Notes under the pieces: generated by a model
Database searches by the model: none
Told to the model about the DNA's origin: nothing
Seen by the model: the letters and a program-made list of their open reading frames with translations, nothing else
Shown: piece by piece, positions 25,642 through 38,624 of the stretch
Position numbering within the stretch: position 1 is the stretch's first letter
Layout: every line of letters starts with the position of its first letter
Source: Trichopria drosophilae
Lineage: Eukaryota; Arthropoda; Insecta; Hymenoptera; Diapriidae
Assembly (NCBI GenBank): GCA_030407085.1
Contig: CM059584.1
Span: 7,192,001-7,256,000, forward strand
Length of the DNA stretch: 64,000 nt
Reading direction: 5' to 3'
Program-made: the position numbers and the translations under genes

Positions 25642-26549
25642 GTAAGTACATCAATATTTCATAGCGTGTATCCAATTTCCAAATAAATCTAATCCATTAG
25701 AAGAAAAAGAATTCCTTTATTTCACTAAACTAAGATTCACAATTGCTTCTTATTAACGACGTTGCACAAATTGGCAGTCTTCCTCTCACTTTGCGCGGTA
25801 TATTTAATAGTAATTATTGTAACGAATCAGCATACGCTTTCATTGTTCACAAAATGTCTCTTAGATCTAAGTAACTTCGTAACGAAATACGAAAGGCACA
25901 TCGTAGATTAGCTATTTATCGATATATCTATATTCGATCGTTCGCGTTTTTATTGTCTCCCCGCAAAGTCTATAACCGCAAGATATCACTCAAGGCGGGG
26001 AATATATTCATGGGTAAATTATATTTATATATAATCGAGCTCTATGAACTTCGTCATAGCAACATTACCGTTCGCGAATAAATTTCTTCCATCCGTCGTC
26101 TACCATTCAAGACCTCCTTCGACTGTCCGTTATTTATTGCTACGACGAGGGCGTGGGTAAGACCCCTGGAGTTCGATTTTATGCTTCTCTGTCGACGCTG
26201 TCAATTTATAGTCCGCCAAAAATTAGCGATACCTACCGGTTCTTACGTGTACTTTCTTATTAAAATTTTGTCGAAATTACACGAAAGCCGAGTAGAATAT
26301 AATTAACATACAAAAATATCGCGCAGACGACTTTGAGAAGGATATGAGCCCGTCGAATTGAAATATTGCGCTTCGAAGAATTTCTAAAAAATATATATAA
26401 TATATTTATATGTAGATAGACTTTCTATGTTATATAGAAAACGCGAGGAAATTGTTTCACAGGGAATAACGGTCATGATTTAGCCGCGATTACGTCATTC
26501 ATAGTTTCTAGCGATGAAAACATTGAGTCTTTTTATGTATTCTAAACCA
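25642..26549. other. Spacer between the DOCK exon and the inx3-side MITE
   Basis: About 0.9 kb with a moderately GC-rich patch near 26060-26250, but no exon that continues the DOCK frame. Nothing further can be supported. Confidence 0.4.
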
Positions 26550-26813
26550 CAGTAGTCCCCCCCAATATTTGGGTTCCCATTATTTTCTACCCCCTAATAT
26601 TTGCCACTAGGTCCGTCCCAATATTTGCCTTACCCCTCGATTGCTGTTCCTCACCACTTCTTACGGAGCGGTAATTCTGTGGTGACATCACTCATGCGCG
26701 TTCTAGAAGTCGGCGGAGTAGGGGAAAAATGTCTTCCCCTCATTAGGCAAATATTGGGAGGGTTACAAAAGGACAGACAAGACGGACGAGGCAAATATTG
26801 GGAGGGACCACTG
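26550..26813. mobile_element. TA-class MITE family B
   Basis: The left end CAGTAGTCCCCCCCAATATT and the right end AATATTGGGAGGGACCACTG are inverted repeats. TA follows on the right; CA precedes on the left (probably a mutated TA). An extra internal copy of GCAAATATTGGGAGGG lies at about 26747-26762. It sits between the inx3 3' end and the DOCK exon at 25493. Confidence 0.83.
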
Positions 26814-26828
26814 TAGATAAGCTAACGA

Positions 26829-27403
26829 GTGAAAAGGAGAGAGAGAGAGAGAGAGAGAGAGAGGGAAGAGATACAAAATTGTCAAAAATCTCGGACGGAA
26901 AGGTGGTCCCGTTAAAAAAAAACTATCGCGACGATCGGCGATGGATTCGTGGCAGGAAAAAAGCGAGATATCCACATCGAAATTCGATCTCGCGTCAAAA
27001 CGTATCGTCGGCGAGTGCCTGCTCGGCGTAGTAGAGAACGTTCGAGTCACAGCCCATGGCTTCGAAAGGTCGCTCGACCTCCCGTCATCGGCTTCACGTG
27101 AGCCCTCCACTCTTGGTGCCTCTTCCTTTCATTGATCTTCAAGCAGCGTGGAAAATTTAAAAAAAAAACAGTATAAAAAACTATCACCGAAGCGACCTCT
27201 GGCGAGAGAAAGACTCTGCAAAACCGAAGACTAAAGCTTTCTGTCGTGCTGTGAGGAGAGTATCGTGCCGATTGGAAACTCGCCAAAATTACCAGTCGAT
27301 CGAACAATTGCGCGAACGCGCCGCGCGTGGCGCTAGGGTGCTGGTCGCTGGCGGGTCCCGGCAATCAGTGCGCTTGCGCGCGGCTATCACAAAATGGCGC
27401 TTC
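26829..27403 (-). other. Probable inx3 3' untranslated / flanking region with (GA)n tract
   Basis: This GC-richer stretch lies directly after the inx3 stop on the minus strand and includes a GA dinucleotide run at about 26837-26863. Several open frames overlap here on both strands, including plus-strand ones of 64-105 residues. They are mutually overlapping and low-complexity, and show no family resemblance, so I read the region as untranslated. The nearest AATAAA on the minus strand is at about 26138-26133, beyond the MITE at 26550-26813. Confidence 0.4.
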
Positions 27404-27613
27404 TTAAATCTCCGTGTCTTTTTTTCCGAACTTCTCCATCAAAGGATAGATGTTCGGCATCTCCAGGGTGCTGGGCGCCGATGGCACCGACGTTGGAGAC
27501 GCACCGCTGCTTGATCCCATGTGCAGGTTGCGGCAAAGCTCATCCAAGACTTCGTTGAAGACCACCATGTTCATGTTCTGTCCCAGCAGATGAAGCAGAA
27601 GGAAGTCGCCAAC
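27404..27613 (-). CDS. inx3: inx3 last coding exon
   Basis: It starts after TTTTCCAG with VGDFLLLHLLGQNMNMVVFN and encodes 69 residues to a TAA at 27406-27404. This is the cytoplasmic tail, with an S/P-rich patch and the Inx3-type SAPSTLEM..IYP motif. The GC-richer sequence below the stop (about 26880-27403) is probably 3' untranslated; no convincing polyadenylation signal was found close to the stop. Confidence 0.94.
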   Translation of the reverse strand, partial: VGDFLLLHLLGQNMNMVVFNEVLDELCRNLHMGSSSGASPTSVPSAPSTLEMPNIYPLMEKFGKKDTEI

Positions 27614-30600
27614 CTGGAAAAGAGAAGTAAATCAATCAGTATTTATGCTATAGGTTAACTGGATTCATCACAGTCCATGTGTGAATTGTAAAATGGGTGG
27701 GGTTTGTGATAAACAAACTTTTGTTTTAAAATTGTGAATTCTTGCCATTCCTATAAAACTCGTAGTTAAGATTAAACATGGTTTGAATTCTACGATCAAC
27801 AACTGCTCAACAGATCTAGGAAGAAAGTCGTAGATACCAAACAAACATTGCGTTTGACATTCTGCATGTTGTTTATCACGTGTGTTGTCAATGTTGCAGT
27901 AGATGATATGATACATCATCGACATAATATGTGGGGACGTCCAAAATATGAGTGAATAGAATTGGTTTAAACATTCCGATTTAGGTCAGGGTTGCAGAAG
28001 TTATAAAAGGCTGTCGAATGGATGGAGATTACTCTCTCCACTGATAGAAGGTTAAGATTACAGCAGTAATAGTGGGGAGATCTGTGGTGCAAAATGGAAG
28101 ATGACTGTTGTTCATCGATTAAAATCTGCCTTAGGTTGGAACAGTTGTTGTCTTACATACAGACAACCGGCGTTTCAGTGGAAGGGAACGGATATCTTAG
28201 GGCTGCTGTCTTAAACTTCTCAAAGCCATTATTCCATCACATACTCTAACTGCTACAACCATGAAACATCATGAAGCAACCGCAGACAACTAAGAAATGA
28301 GTCAGTGAAAATCAGAAAATCCTCAAAACATTAATATAACTCTTCAAAAAAATTAAACATAAACTCTTAGTCAGGAATTATTCTTGCTTTCGACTGATCC
28401 GAATGCATCATCCTACAAATCGGCCAGTTGTAATGTTTAAGATAACTGGATAGAAAGAAGAGGCAATGTCATGGCAGTCGGCTCCCAATACTAAAGATTA
28501 CAAAGCAGTGCATCAAATGGTTCCTACTAGTTCTTTAATGGAATATTTCAGTGTTATGAATTCAGTAAAACTATTAAAAAGATGTTTGATCAAGAATTGG
28601 TAAGTAACACGCATCGTGACGTTAAGGCAATTAATTATTTTGACTTACTTGAGTTTTCCTGATCAATGCGCTGACACCAGCCGGAGTACCGAATTTGAAG
28701 CGTTTCTTAAGGATGGTCTCCCGAGTGCTCGGCAACAATACAACCGCCATACTGTACAACAAGGCAAGACCTGACATCACAGCCAAGATGATGAACCAGA
28801 ACCAGAGGAAGATGTAAACCTTCTCGTTGATTATGTTAAGCGCTAACACGCAGAGTGCGTCTAGCTTCTGAATTGTTCCAGAAGCACCAAATTTGTGGAA
28901 AGTACACTTCGTTACTCTTGGGAATACCGAAATCATCGGATCGGTTCTTTGCTCCTGATTCATATTACTGAATTTGATGACGTCCGTACCGTACGTCATA
29001 AAAGCACCTCCAAGGAAAGTGTCGACGAAGAAAATATTGCCGACCTGAAATCAAACATTTCTACGTTAATGGAAATGCAAAAAGGATAACTTTGGCTACG
29101 TGCAAAAGTCTTAGATAAAATGTTTCTCAAATTCTTGTATACTCACCACATTCACAAAATTGAGAGCTTCGCAGAAAAAGTAACCTGCGGCGTAACTGTT
29201 GTGCAAGTGCATTGTGTCAATAATGTATTGTACAAGCCTCTGCAACCTCGCCGACCTCTCCTGCTTGCTTTCAAGGATGGGACCTCGAATGCCCTCGGAG
29301 ATCATTCGAATTTTTCCCTCTTCCCATTGTTTCCACATCCAGTGTGGAGTATAGAAAAGAAGCCCCTGGAAGAAAAGCATGAAAGGCACCCACTGATAGT
29401 ACGCGTGGTGCGTCTTTTCGCCGATGTCCCCTCCGAGGCCAGGGTGTGCAACCTGCGTGCCAACCCGTTTTGAAACAGTTTCAGGCATGGTGAAGGTGTA
29501 CGTGATCCAGCAGAACGTGTTGATCACGTGTCCGGGCACTGCTCCATCTGATATGCAATTTATAGGATCACCTAAAAAGAAAAAGATATTTTAGAACCCT
29601 GACCAAGAAAAGAGAAAAATGAATTTGAATCTAATCCGACTTAAGTCATCGTTTCATTTCATTTAAATTTTTTAAAATGTTGTTACTGAATATTATTTAT
29701 AGTAATTATAATAACGTCGAAAATATTTAGGGTGATACATCTTTGTACAATAAAATATTAACGTGTATTTGTGAGGTTAGAAACTATTTGTTTTGTATTT
29801 GTTTCGTGGAATTTTTGAAATTTTCAGGTTATAATATTATATTGTCTGCTCTGATGTTATTTAATAGAAAATATGATATTATTATACAAAACAGAAATTC
29901 ATAATGACAAGCAAACTTGTCATTCGAATCCTCACCGAAAAACTGTTTGCCAGCGTAATATTGTCGGTTTGCTGATTAAAACGAAACTACTCGTTTGCAC
30001 GTGGTTTCTGCAATGCTCAAGCTGTTTATCAGATCATTATATTACGCGAATTATAATTACGAGAACTAACAACTCTAATGCGCGATTTAATGAGTATGGT
30101 AAAAGTTCTCAGATTACATCAGGTGCGTTACAATTAATTTACGTTTGGATGTAACTGTTTATGCAGGATCATGTGTTATTAACCTAATTCTTGCTAGTTG
30201 ATGCCTAATAATTAATGTAGCCAAGGTCTCAATTGTTTCTGTTGCTGGCATTGTTTTAATATCGACGAGAAAAACTGAATTGTACAGGATAAATATTTTC
30301 ATAATAGAAGCATGTAACATCATTGATGGTTTATTATTAATGGAAATAAAATTAACTGCTGCGGTTTAATTTATGGGGTTTCTTGGCATATAATGAAATT
30401 TATATAAAATTTTACTTTTTTTAATAAATTTATTAATTTATATACTGAACCTATCTCTCACAATTACATATTAAAGGCTATTCTAATTACTATCGATTCA
30501 ATCTTCCGGAAGTAATAAAGGAAATGTATTTTAGTTGTTAATGTACGGTTTAACTAAAAATAATATATTTGTACATATTTTAAAATGTGGGCCCATATTT

Positions 30601-31670
30601 TAATTTATATGAAATTTTTACCTCGGAGACTTCAAAACCGACCTCGAAAATACTAAAACATGAATCTTGATACGAAATATTTACTTCTTTACATCGATAC
30701 AATCTCATTTATGGATATTTAACATTTTCACAAATTAGGATGAAATAAAAATTTTGTTTTAATCGGATTATATTGTGAATACATTTTCATTTCATCCTGC
30801 ACATGCTTCAATAAACAGATTTTCTAGAAAATATTTTCTTTGTAATTCCATTGAAGTATCCATCAATCTTTATTTGACAACAGATCTTTTCTACTGATAC
30901 AAAGTATCTTCTGCGATATGACAGGTCATATATTAAGGGATTTTTTCCACATATTTAAAAAAAAAACAAATATTTTAAATGCATTGAAGCGTTCGAGTTT
31001 TTAGTAGCCCTGAATATTAAAAAAAAACAACTTACAGATAGTTTGCATCTAAGATATCACATAATTGGAAAAATATTCAATAACATTTCTAAGAATTTCA
31101 TTTTATTATGTACGATAATTTTGAAAGGAAAAACCAATTATTGTTCTATGAAATGATTTATTAGTAACTTTTTTTCTTCAATTTCAGTGAACAATTTTTG
31201 AAACTAAATCAAATTTGAGTTTATTAAAAATAAAAATCTCGTGTTTGTAGAATTTTACTAGGAAACATTTCGCAAATTAGTTATAAAATTTAGTAATAAA
31301 AATTTAATAAAAGCTTAACTAAAAATATGACATACAAAAAAAACATTCAAGTTTGTATCCTATACTAACATCATAATGCATCGATGGCGTCACACTCAGC
31401 AAAGCAAAGGAATGATAAAGAAAATAGAAGAAACATCGCAAATCAACGGCAGTAAAATGCACTCTTAATTGAAAGGTCAAAACATTAAAGTCTGATTTCG
31501 GACTTACCTAATAAATTGTTGGCAGTAACGATAATGCAACAGGCAAATAAAATAGCCGATGTAATTCTGTAGTGCGCCCTGAAGACCATATTATCGATGA
31601 TGGCCCTGTCTATTAAATATCGCACCTTCACGAAGCCGGCTACGGCCGAAAAGAGACCGAAAACCGCCAT
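27404..31670 (-). CDS. inx3: Innexin inx3 (complete coding region, four exons)
   Basis: Innexins form the hexameric hemichannels of invertebrate gap junctions in the plasma membrane. The coding exons, in transcript order, are 31670-31508, 29571-29147, 29044-28649 and 27613-27404. They total 1194 bases, or 397 residues plus a TAA stop, close to the length of Drosophila Inx3. All introns are GT..AG and all phases agree. The N-terminus reads MAVFGLFSAVAGFVKVRYLI. The family signature YYQWVPF is at residues 112-118. Extracellular loop cysteines are at 60 and 75 (first loop) and 243 and 261 (second loop), two per loop as in all innexins. Four membrane segments lie near 26-48, 112-134, 178-205 and 272-295. 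The tail motif SAPSTLEM (373-380) followed by IYP and ending DTEI is typical of Inx3 rather than Inx1, Inx2 or ShakB. The exons are clearly GC-richer than their introns. Upstream untranslated exons were not identified. Confidence 0.96.
28649..29044 (-). CDS. inx3: inx3 third coding exon
   Basis: It begins after TTTCAG with VGNIFFVDTFLGGAFMTYGT, is in phase 0 at both ends (132 codons) and stops at a GTAAGT donor. It encodes the end of membrane segment 3, extracellular loop 2 (FPRVTKCTFHKFG and ALCVLALN) and membrane segment 4 (YIFLWFWFIILAVMSGLALL). The intron separating it from the second coding exon is only 102 bases. Confidence 0.96.
29147..29571 (-). CDS. inx3: inx3 second coding exon
   Basis: The acceptor is TTTTTAG and the donor GTGAGT. 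Two bases finish the glycine codon, then 141 codons end in phase 0. The exon encodes extracellular loop 1 (DPINCISDG and NTFCWITYTF, two cysteines), the YYQWVPFMLFFQGLLFYTPH segment, the cytoplasmic loop and the start of membrane segment 3 (YFFCEALNFVNV). Plus-strand open frames over it are shadows. Confidence 0.95.
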
Positions 31671-31686
31671 TTTTTAGCGAGTTGTC
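31508..31686 (-). CDS. inx3: inx3 first coding exon with short 5' untranslated piece
   Basis: The ATG is at 31670-31668, followed by 54 codons and one base of a split glycine codon before GTAAGTC at 31507. Sixteen bases of 5' untranslated sequence (31671-31686) follow a TTTCAG acceptor, so at least one more untranslated exon probably lies further right. The exon encodes the cytoplasmic N-terminus and membrane segment 1 (ITSAILFACCIIVTANNLL). Confidence 0.92.
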
Positions 31687-34600
31687 CTGAAACAAAGAAA
31701 GAATTTGTTAATAAACAGTCGCAATAAATTCGACGTCAAAATTTTTAAAATCAAAATGAATGCGAGAGTCTGGAATGCCCGTCTTTTAAAATCAACACAA
31801 ATTTTAGTCATGGTCTTCCGGAAGATAACAAAATTACTCCCTCTTCCGGTCGCTACTGAAGCGATTAAAGCTGTCGTCGACAAGGCTGTCTTGATTAGAA
31901 ACGAGTTCATTGATATCTCTATCCTAACATTTGGATGTTCTATACAGTTTATTTTTGGAAAAATTAAATGTTTTTGAAAATCTTTTTTTTCCGGACTAAA
32001 AAGTTTATGTCCATATTACCACGTATTAAGTCAGAAGGATGTAAAGAAGCAGCTTTCTAATGAGTCTTTCATACCAGATTATCTTTCTTTCTTTCCATCC
32101 TCGCCATTCATCTTCATCAATCATCATCAGTCAGCCGTAATTAATGAATGAACGAATTATCACATGTATCGCCATATTTCGTACGCGCGAATACATTCTC
32201 GAGGCACGACGTGGCTGACTAAACCTATATCGATTTCCGTGTATAAATTACTTCTGAGTCGTTTCTCCACAATCCTATGCGCCATTTTAATTGTTTTCCC
32301 GTCCCTTTTAATTTAAAAGCTAATTATATCGTTCCAGGCGTTTCGATGTCTTTTTTTTTAACCAGTATTATCGAATTCTTTTATTTTTCTGAAGTCTGTG
32401 TCGAGGCTTGTCTCTCTTTGTTGACTTCGTGTCTTTTGTACTTGTTATTTCTCTATTCATTGCCCATTCTCCGTCTGGCTGTGTCCATTAACGCCTTTCG
32501 TTATTTCGTATTTTTTCAGCTTCTTTGCCTCCTTCTGAAAGCACCCGCAAACAGTACACAGCTGTCGAGGCAGCTCCCTGATATCGTCCTGTGCAAATGA
32601 AAATTATCTCCTTCCCCTGATAACGCAAAAATCTGCGGGCCGAGGTTTGTCAAAGGAACTACAGGCGATGCTCGTTTGACAAAAAATTTAAAATGCAAAC
32701 ATTCTCGGCTAGTTTGTAGATTAGAAATTGCCGAGAGATGTAAAAATTTGTCTTTGATATCATTTTTTATACAGTACGAAAAACTGTAAATTATAAATAA
32801 AATAAAGGATGCAAAAATTGTAATGTCAGACAAAAAACATTAAAATGAGAACATTTCATTTCTATTGGTTTTTAATATTTCAAAATGGCGAATCAGACAT
32901 TCAGATGTAGAATCACATTTTGGGTCTGCCTTGTACAAAGTTATACTAGCCTCTACCCCTTCTTACTACCCCCCCCCCCCCACCTCATCGCGTAGCTACG
33001 CGATATTACGCGACACGCCCATACAATACTCGGGAAGGATCGGTAAATTGCAAAACGCTACGGTTACGCTGTTAGGCATGCGCTCGCGACGGACATAAAT
33101 ACGGTAGTGGGGAGAACGAGGGAAATTGAATACAAAATGGTGACGATAAATAAAGACGCCATACCGTATTATTGCAATTAAAAATGGCAGTGTTAATATG
33201 GCCGTAGAAAACGTAATATTTTATATAGGTACCAAAAAAATGTCGGAAAATATCAGAATTATTGTATTCTTCAAATTATTAGCGATGGTTTCGAAAATAT
33301 TATGACAAGAACAATGTAAAGATCGTATATAAGACTAAAACTGCAGTATTTGTAAAACAATGAATTCGTTGCACCAAAATAACAGATAAATTTAATTTTA
33401 TACGGAAATGACACACCAGCCTCTCAAGAACGCGTAGATTGAAACAATTATCTTTCTTGAAATTCGATCAGATGCGTAACGTATACGATGACTGGTGAAT
33501 CCCCTCGGTTCATTGTGCTCGAAAAAATTTCATAAACGAAAAATTTTACGTCCCTATCGATTAGAGACGTAGAATGTTCGTATTTTATTAGTCAATTAAT
33601 GAACCACAGGTCGAGTGCGTGTCGCTCTTCGGGGTTAATTTCCAGACGGGCCATTGGATGGCCCCCATAATTCGAGTCTCCGTTTCCGTTTCAAATTTCA
33701 CGATCGTGTATCTCGCCGCGCATTCGACGCGTGTTAAATTTCAGACCTACGAAGCATTTTGTTCATGATATTACATGAAAGTCCGAGAAAGTCCTGTATA
33801 TATATTTTCATTAAATTAACTGGATATATAAGCTTTCTTTTAGTCAATTTGGAGACTCAATTTCAAAATATCTCATTTCGAGTCCATGGGAAGAAAGTCT
33901 GACATTTCTTATATTTTTATAGTATTTGCTTCCAGAGATTCCTGTAAAAATCCCCGCTTTGGGAGTGTAAAATTGCCTAGCGGGCGTAAAGTACTATTTT
34001 ACGCCCAGTATTGAGGTAGAATTATTTATTCCTAATCGATTTCAACTACAGTTTTTCTTAATACATCCTTTATTTTGAATAAAATTAAAATAATTTTTAG
34101 TTCAAGAAAAAAAAATATAATCGTCGAGTTTAAATGCCAAGTAAATATTTACTTTGATAAGTAAACAACATTCATATGCAAGGCAAATGCATTGCATACT
34201 GCTGTTTATTTACAAATATTAATAGATGTCGCGTGATAATGCATGTAAATATTTACTTTCCTTTCAATAAGCATCAAGAAATTTGTCTTTGATTATAATT
34301 TAATATCACTCGTCGTCGAAAAATTAATCAACATTGAAGCCAAGATTTCTCTTCTAGCCTGTCAGGTCAGAATGGAATTTAAACTGCTGCTTGTACATAT
34401 TTCTTTTGTCTGGAAGAATCGAGATCATATTTTGCTCCCTGACATACCCGTTCACATTTCGAAGCGAAATATCTTCGAGTTCGCCGTTACCCAGATCAAT
34501 TTCAACTCGTAATCTACTGGCATCGATGCCCGCTAACGTCTAAATATGAAAACCGGTTTACTGCCGATGATACCCTTGGCGATTCCATTATTTTAACGTT

Positions 34601-37600
34601 CCTAGGTTACACATTAATTCCATTCCAGTTCATCGTGCCTCCTTATTGTCGGATCGACGCTGCCGTGTTAAAAATCGCCATTTTGTATCTTGTGTGTCAT
34701 CGGTATTAGTAATTGTAACATCAATCTACTAATTAAAATCATATGAATCTTTTTTAGTCACCATTTTGTAAAATAGAACTTAAATTGAGTGCATTAGGTA
34801 AAATGTAAAGGAATTTCCCTTGGCAAGCTTTCCCACGTGGGATGTTAGTATTGAGTAACTTTCTAATTCCTTGGAGTGCAAAATAAGCAATTCACACTTC
34901 TATAAGCGTAAAATTTGTATGAGACATTCTTCATTGTATCAATGTTTACTTTCAAGGTGTCAATCATTTTTATTTATTAATGTTAAGTGGTGGTTGTTTA
35001 TCGGTCCATTTATCAGCAAAGACTCTCTTAATTCTTATTGCAAAATGTTGAATTTTATTACAAACAAATCGTTTCTAAAATAAAATACAGTTTAGTATTA
35101 TTCAATCGCCATTTTTAAACCATTACGAAGATTTCTCATGCTTCATATCAAATTGCTCGAATTTCATAGTAGCTCTTTTGTAGTGGTAATTTTACAGGAA
35201 GAAGTTTCAAGAACGTATACTAAAATAATTCGTCGAAAGTGTCACGATGAATCTCAAATGTCAACAACTTTTTGAAAATACTAAAGTTCAAATTCAATAT
35301 TTTGTATCCACCATTTTATATTTTCCATTTAATTTTATGATTTGAATTGCTTACATATAGGCCACGCCAAGTATGTCAACTATTTTTTGACTATTTACCC
35401 ACAATTTTTACGATAAAAGCTGATGGTACTATATCTGGCAGCGCCATTTTACAACTCTCTGCAATTGTTATATTCTTTTATCCTTTGTCTAATGTTTAAA
35501 GGGTCCTAAAAATTAAGTTATCCAAGCAGTTATATTGCTCACCTACATTTTGCCCTTCTTTTTAACAATTTTGAAGACACCGGTAGATGGCGCTATTCGT
35601 CATGATATGTCAGATTTTCGCTAGTATAAGAAACCAGTTGAAATCCAAATAAAATAAGAATTTACTTTAGAAAACATATCAGTCGTTTAGGAGTCCAGAA
35701 TGATCCCGTGGGCTATCGATTTTAAACTTATGAAAAGCTGGGAACAAGTGTTTGCAATTTCGAAAATGGCAGTTTCTTCACGAAACCAGAATTATCTTTA
35801 ATAAAGGGGAAATCCTCTCATCGACGGCAAGCACTCGACAAAGGGCCAACAATGGCTGAGCCCTTCTTCGGACTGACGAGCAGCGATAATTTCGAAACTG
35901 GGAAAGGACTTTTGTGCGTAATTCACATTTCGCCATTATTCCTTGGTAGACAGCAATAATCTTCGTCAGAGCTCATAAACGGCTCTTACAAGCATCCGTG
36001 TGCGATCGTCGGCCATGCGGTGAAAGGTTCTGAGGCGAGCTCCTGGCTGCAGCCGACGATGGATTTACAGTTAAGCCGGCCCCCGCGCGAGAACTGGCAT
36101 TTTTTTTTTGACCGTTCGGCAAATGGTTTTTTCGAAAGATGGCGTTCTGCCCCTGGGTGGCAACGAGTGTAGAGCCTTCGCACCCGTTCCGAGAACAGAT
36201 GGGGGCAACTGCAAAAGTCTCCGGCAGAAAGAAGGTCGAGACCCGTGGTCCAGGCACAATGCATTCTCTCCCGGCGTGAATCGTAAAATCGCTCAAGGTC
36301 ACCAGGGATAGGCAGATCTTGGTTCGATCTTACGTGGGAAAGGTATTTCGCCCTTTTGCCGAGGTTATGCGAGGCTGAGAACGGCTTCGTTACTGACCGG
36401 GACGGAGGTATTCGGGGACCCTGAAGCGGGTGGGTGGTAACAGAGTTCGAGTTTCGAAAATTGGACGTTGAACGGGTGGTTGAACTTTCGACTCTCGTCG
36501 CGGTTGCTGGTTCGCAAGAGTTGCGACTTCCTTGTTCAACCATGGAGAGACCCTTAATTTTCGGTTGTGGCATGATGATTTCGTGCTGTCGGATTTGGGT
36601 GGTACGTAATTACCTAATGGTGGTCAAATATATGTGATATTGGCTGAGAACTCGAAAGCGACACTAACGAAAGCCATTTTCCGGTTGGTGCTCAAAAGTA
36701 GACTGGTTTTGAAATGTTTGTGCTAAAAAGTTTTGTCTTTTACTATTCATTGAAGGACGATAAAGGGCGACGTTTTTAGCGAATGTTTTTACAAAATCTG
36801 ACCTGGTGGGCAAAATGAGGCAAAGGATTCGTTTTCAATAACTGCACGTCCATAAAATCCAGCATCATTAATTTAAATTATAATTTGTTCTTCGGCGCAT
36901 AATGTGCGTTTAGAGTACCAGAGAGTTAAACATTAATACAATCCGTAGTATTTTCATTGATATCATCGACTTTTTTCTGTCGATTGTTTCACGGTGATTC
37001 TTTCCTTTTTTCACTTTTTGTTTACTAAGCTGATTAACTGATTTGTCTTTGATTGGCAAAGAGCAAAAACTACATTTAGCTACAATAATGATAGCTTTTT
37101 GTTATATATACTTTTCTGTATTTTTCGAATTGTCATTGACAACCCATATGTCATGGCAAAAACAGGTGTCTCATGGAAGATATCTGCTTAGTCATTTTTA
37201 AGCATTTTGTTGGCGACTTAAGATGTTTTCTTACGTAACGCACACGTAGACGATTTGGTCGTTAAATTTGCATATAAGGCTCAAATCAATGCGCGATGCC
37301 TTTAATATAATATAATAGCCTTTAAACTTTTACAGGCCTCATCAAAGCCTTATGAATATTTCATCGAATAAAAAACGACTAAAATATACCAACAATAGAT
37401 TTTACGTCTAAACTTTTTATATGCAAACAAAGTTTAAATATTGATGTAGATTTTATTGGAAGCCCTGGTTTAGACTACAGTACAGGTCATAAACGAGGTT
37501 AGGGTTCGAAACCTGATTTGACCCATGGGTCATTGTTCTGTCTTCAATAATTATATAATTATATAATTATATAATTACGAAAGGTTTTCAAAATCTTGCA

Positions 37601-38620
37601 TCAAAGAAAATAATTTAAAATAAGACAAGATTCTTGTCTTTCTTAGACATCTCAATCAAGAAACTTCTTAGAAGAAGGCGTAATTTTCTTAATGACTTTC
37701 ATTAACACATGTACAAAACATTTGGTTTTGTTATTTGGAGATTCGTTATTAGAATTTTGTTTAAGAGAGTTTTTTATTTTTGTAAAAACATAAATCATGA
37801 TATTTCTGATGTGAAGAAAATAAAAGAAGCAATGGGAACAAATAACTCGAAAAATTAACGTTCAAAAATAAAAAAAAAAAGAAATGAAAAAACGAAACTT
37901 CATTTCAAGAAAATGAAAAAATAGTACAATTACTAGAATTAAATAAGAGCCAAAACAATGGAAAGAAAAGTGGTTTTTATGTAGAATGCAGAAATTGTTA
38001 CCTTTAACCTTTAACATGAAAGAAAAAAATACAAACAAAGGGAAAAACACGACACTACATCTACGAAAGGCAAACAAAGAAACATTATCCAACGATGCAA
38101 ATCAAGTAAATCTGTATAATTAAAGGCAAGTTTCATTTCTACTTTCAGTTGATATTATCCATATTTTTACAATTTCTTTTCAAAGAAGACATCTATATTT
38201 TTTCTTCGTTTTCAAACCCGTTAGAAAGTCAAACATCATTAATGGAGGGAATATCGTCCCATAAATTAGCTTCCGGAATCAATGAATATTTATGTTACGG
38301 GGTTGACGACCTTTTTCTCGAAGAAGTCTCATTGTTTGAAATAAACTTCGTCTTCTTCGTTAGTTCAAAATAATTTTATGTTGTGACATAACTCTTAATT
38401 AAGAACTTAATTAATACTAATGTCAAAAGTGATCTTCACTGCGCATTTATTTTGATTTGTTCTGTTTTTGTTCATAAAATTTTCTGAAAAGTATTTTCAC
38501 TATTTCTGGTCTCTTGTGTACACGTTTTTTAGTCGTTTATACTCATTCATCTACTTTTGTTATTTACCTTCAAATTATGATAGCGCTATTTGTTTTTGTT
38601 TATATTTCTGCTTACATTCC
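31687..38620. other. Gene-poor stretch right of inx3
   Basis: No recognisable coding exon. It should contain the inx3 promoter and upstream untranslated exon(s), which I cannot place. Notable items are a poly-C tract at about 32970-32981, a CpG-containing patch at 32985-33120, another at about 33600-33760, paired AAGTAAATATTTACTT-type motifs at 34138-34260, the GC-rich island at 35820-36640 and an AT-repeat at about 37550-37577. Confidence 0.5.
35820..36640. other. GC-rich island, possible promoter or untranslated exon
   Basis: About 800 bases of CpG-containing, roughly balanced-composition DNA in an A+T-rich setting. A minus-strand open frame of 195 residues (36573-35986) is the longest, but it overlaps open frames in other phases and shows no domain. 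It lies about 4.2 kb upstream of the inx3 start, so a promoter or 5' exon of inx3 is conceivable. Confidence 0.35.
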
Positions 38621-38624
38621 TTTT

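Noticed and set aside
28895..29473. Plus-strand open frames over the inx3 exons
   Set aside because: Shadows of the minus-strand innexin coding sequence.
35986..36573. Minus-strand 195-residue open frame
   Set aside because: No recognisable domain, overlaps other long frames and has no splice or promoter context; kept only as a GC-rich island.
37490..37530. GGGTTCGAAACC resembling a tRNA B-box
   Set aside because: No A-box at suitable distance and no tRNA stems; probably chance.
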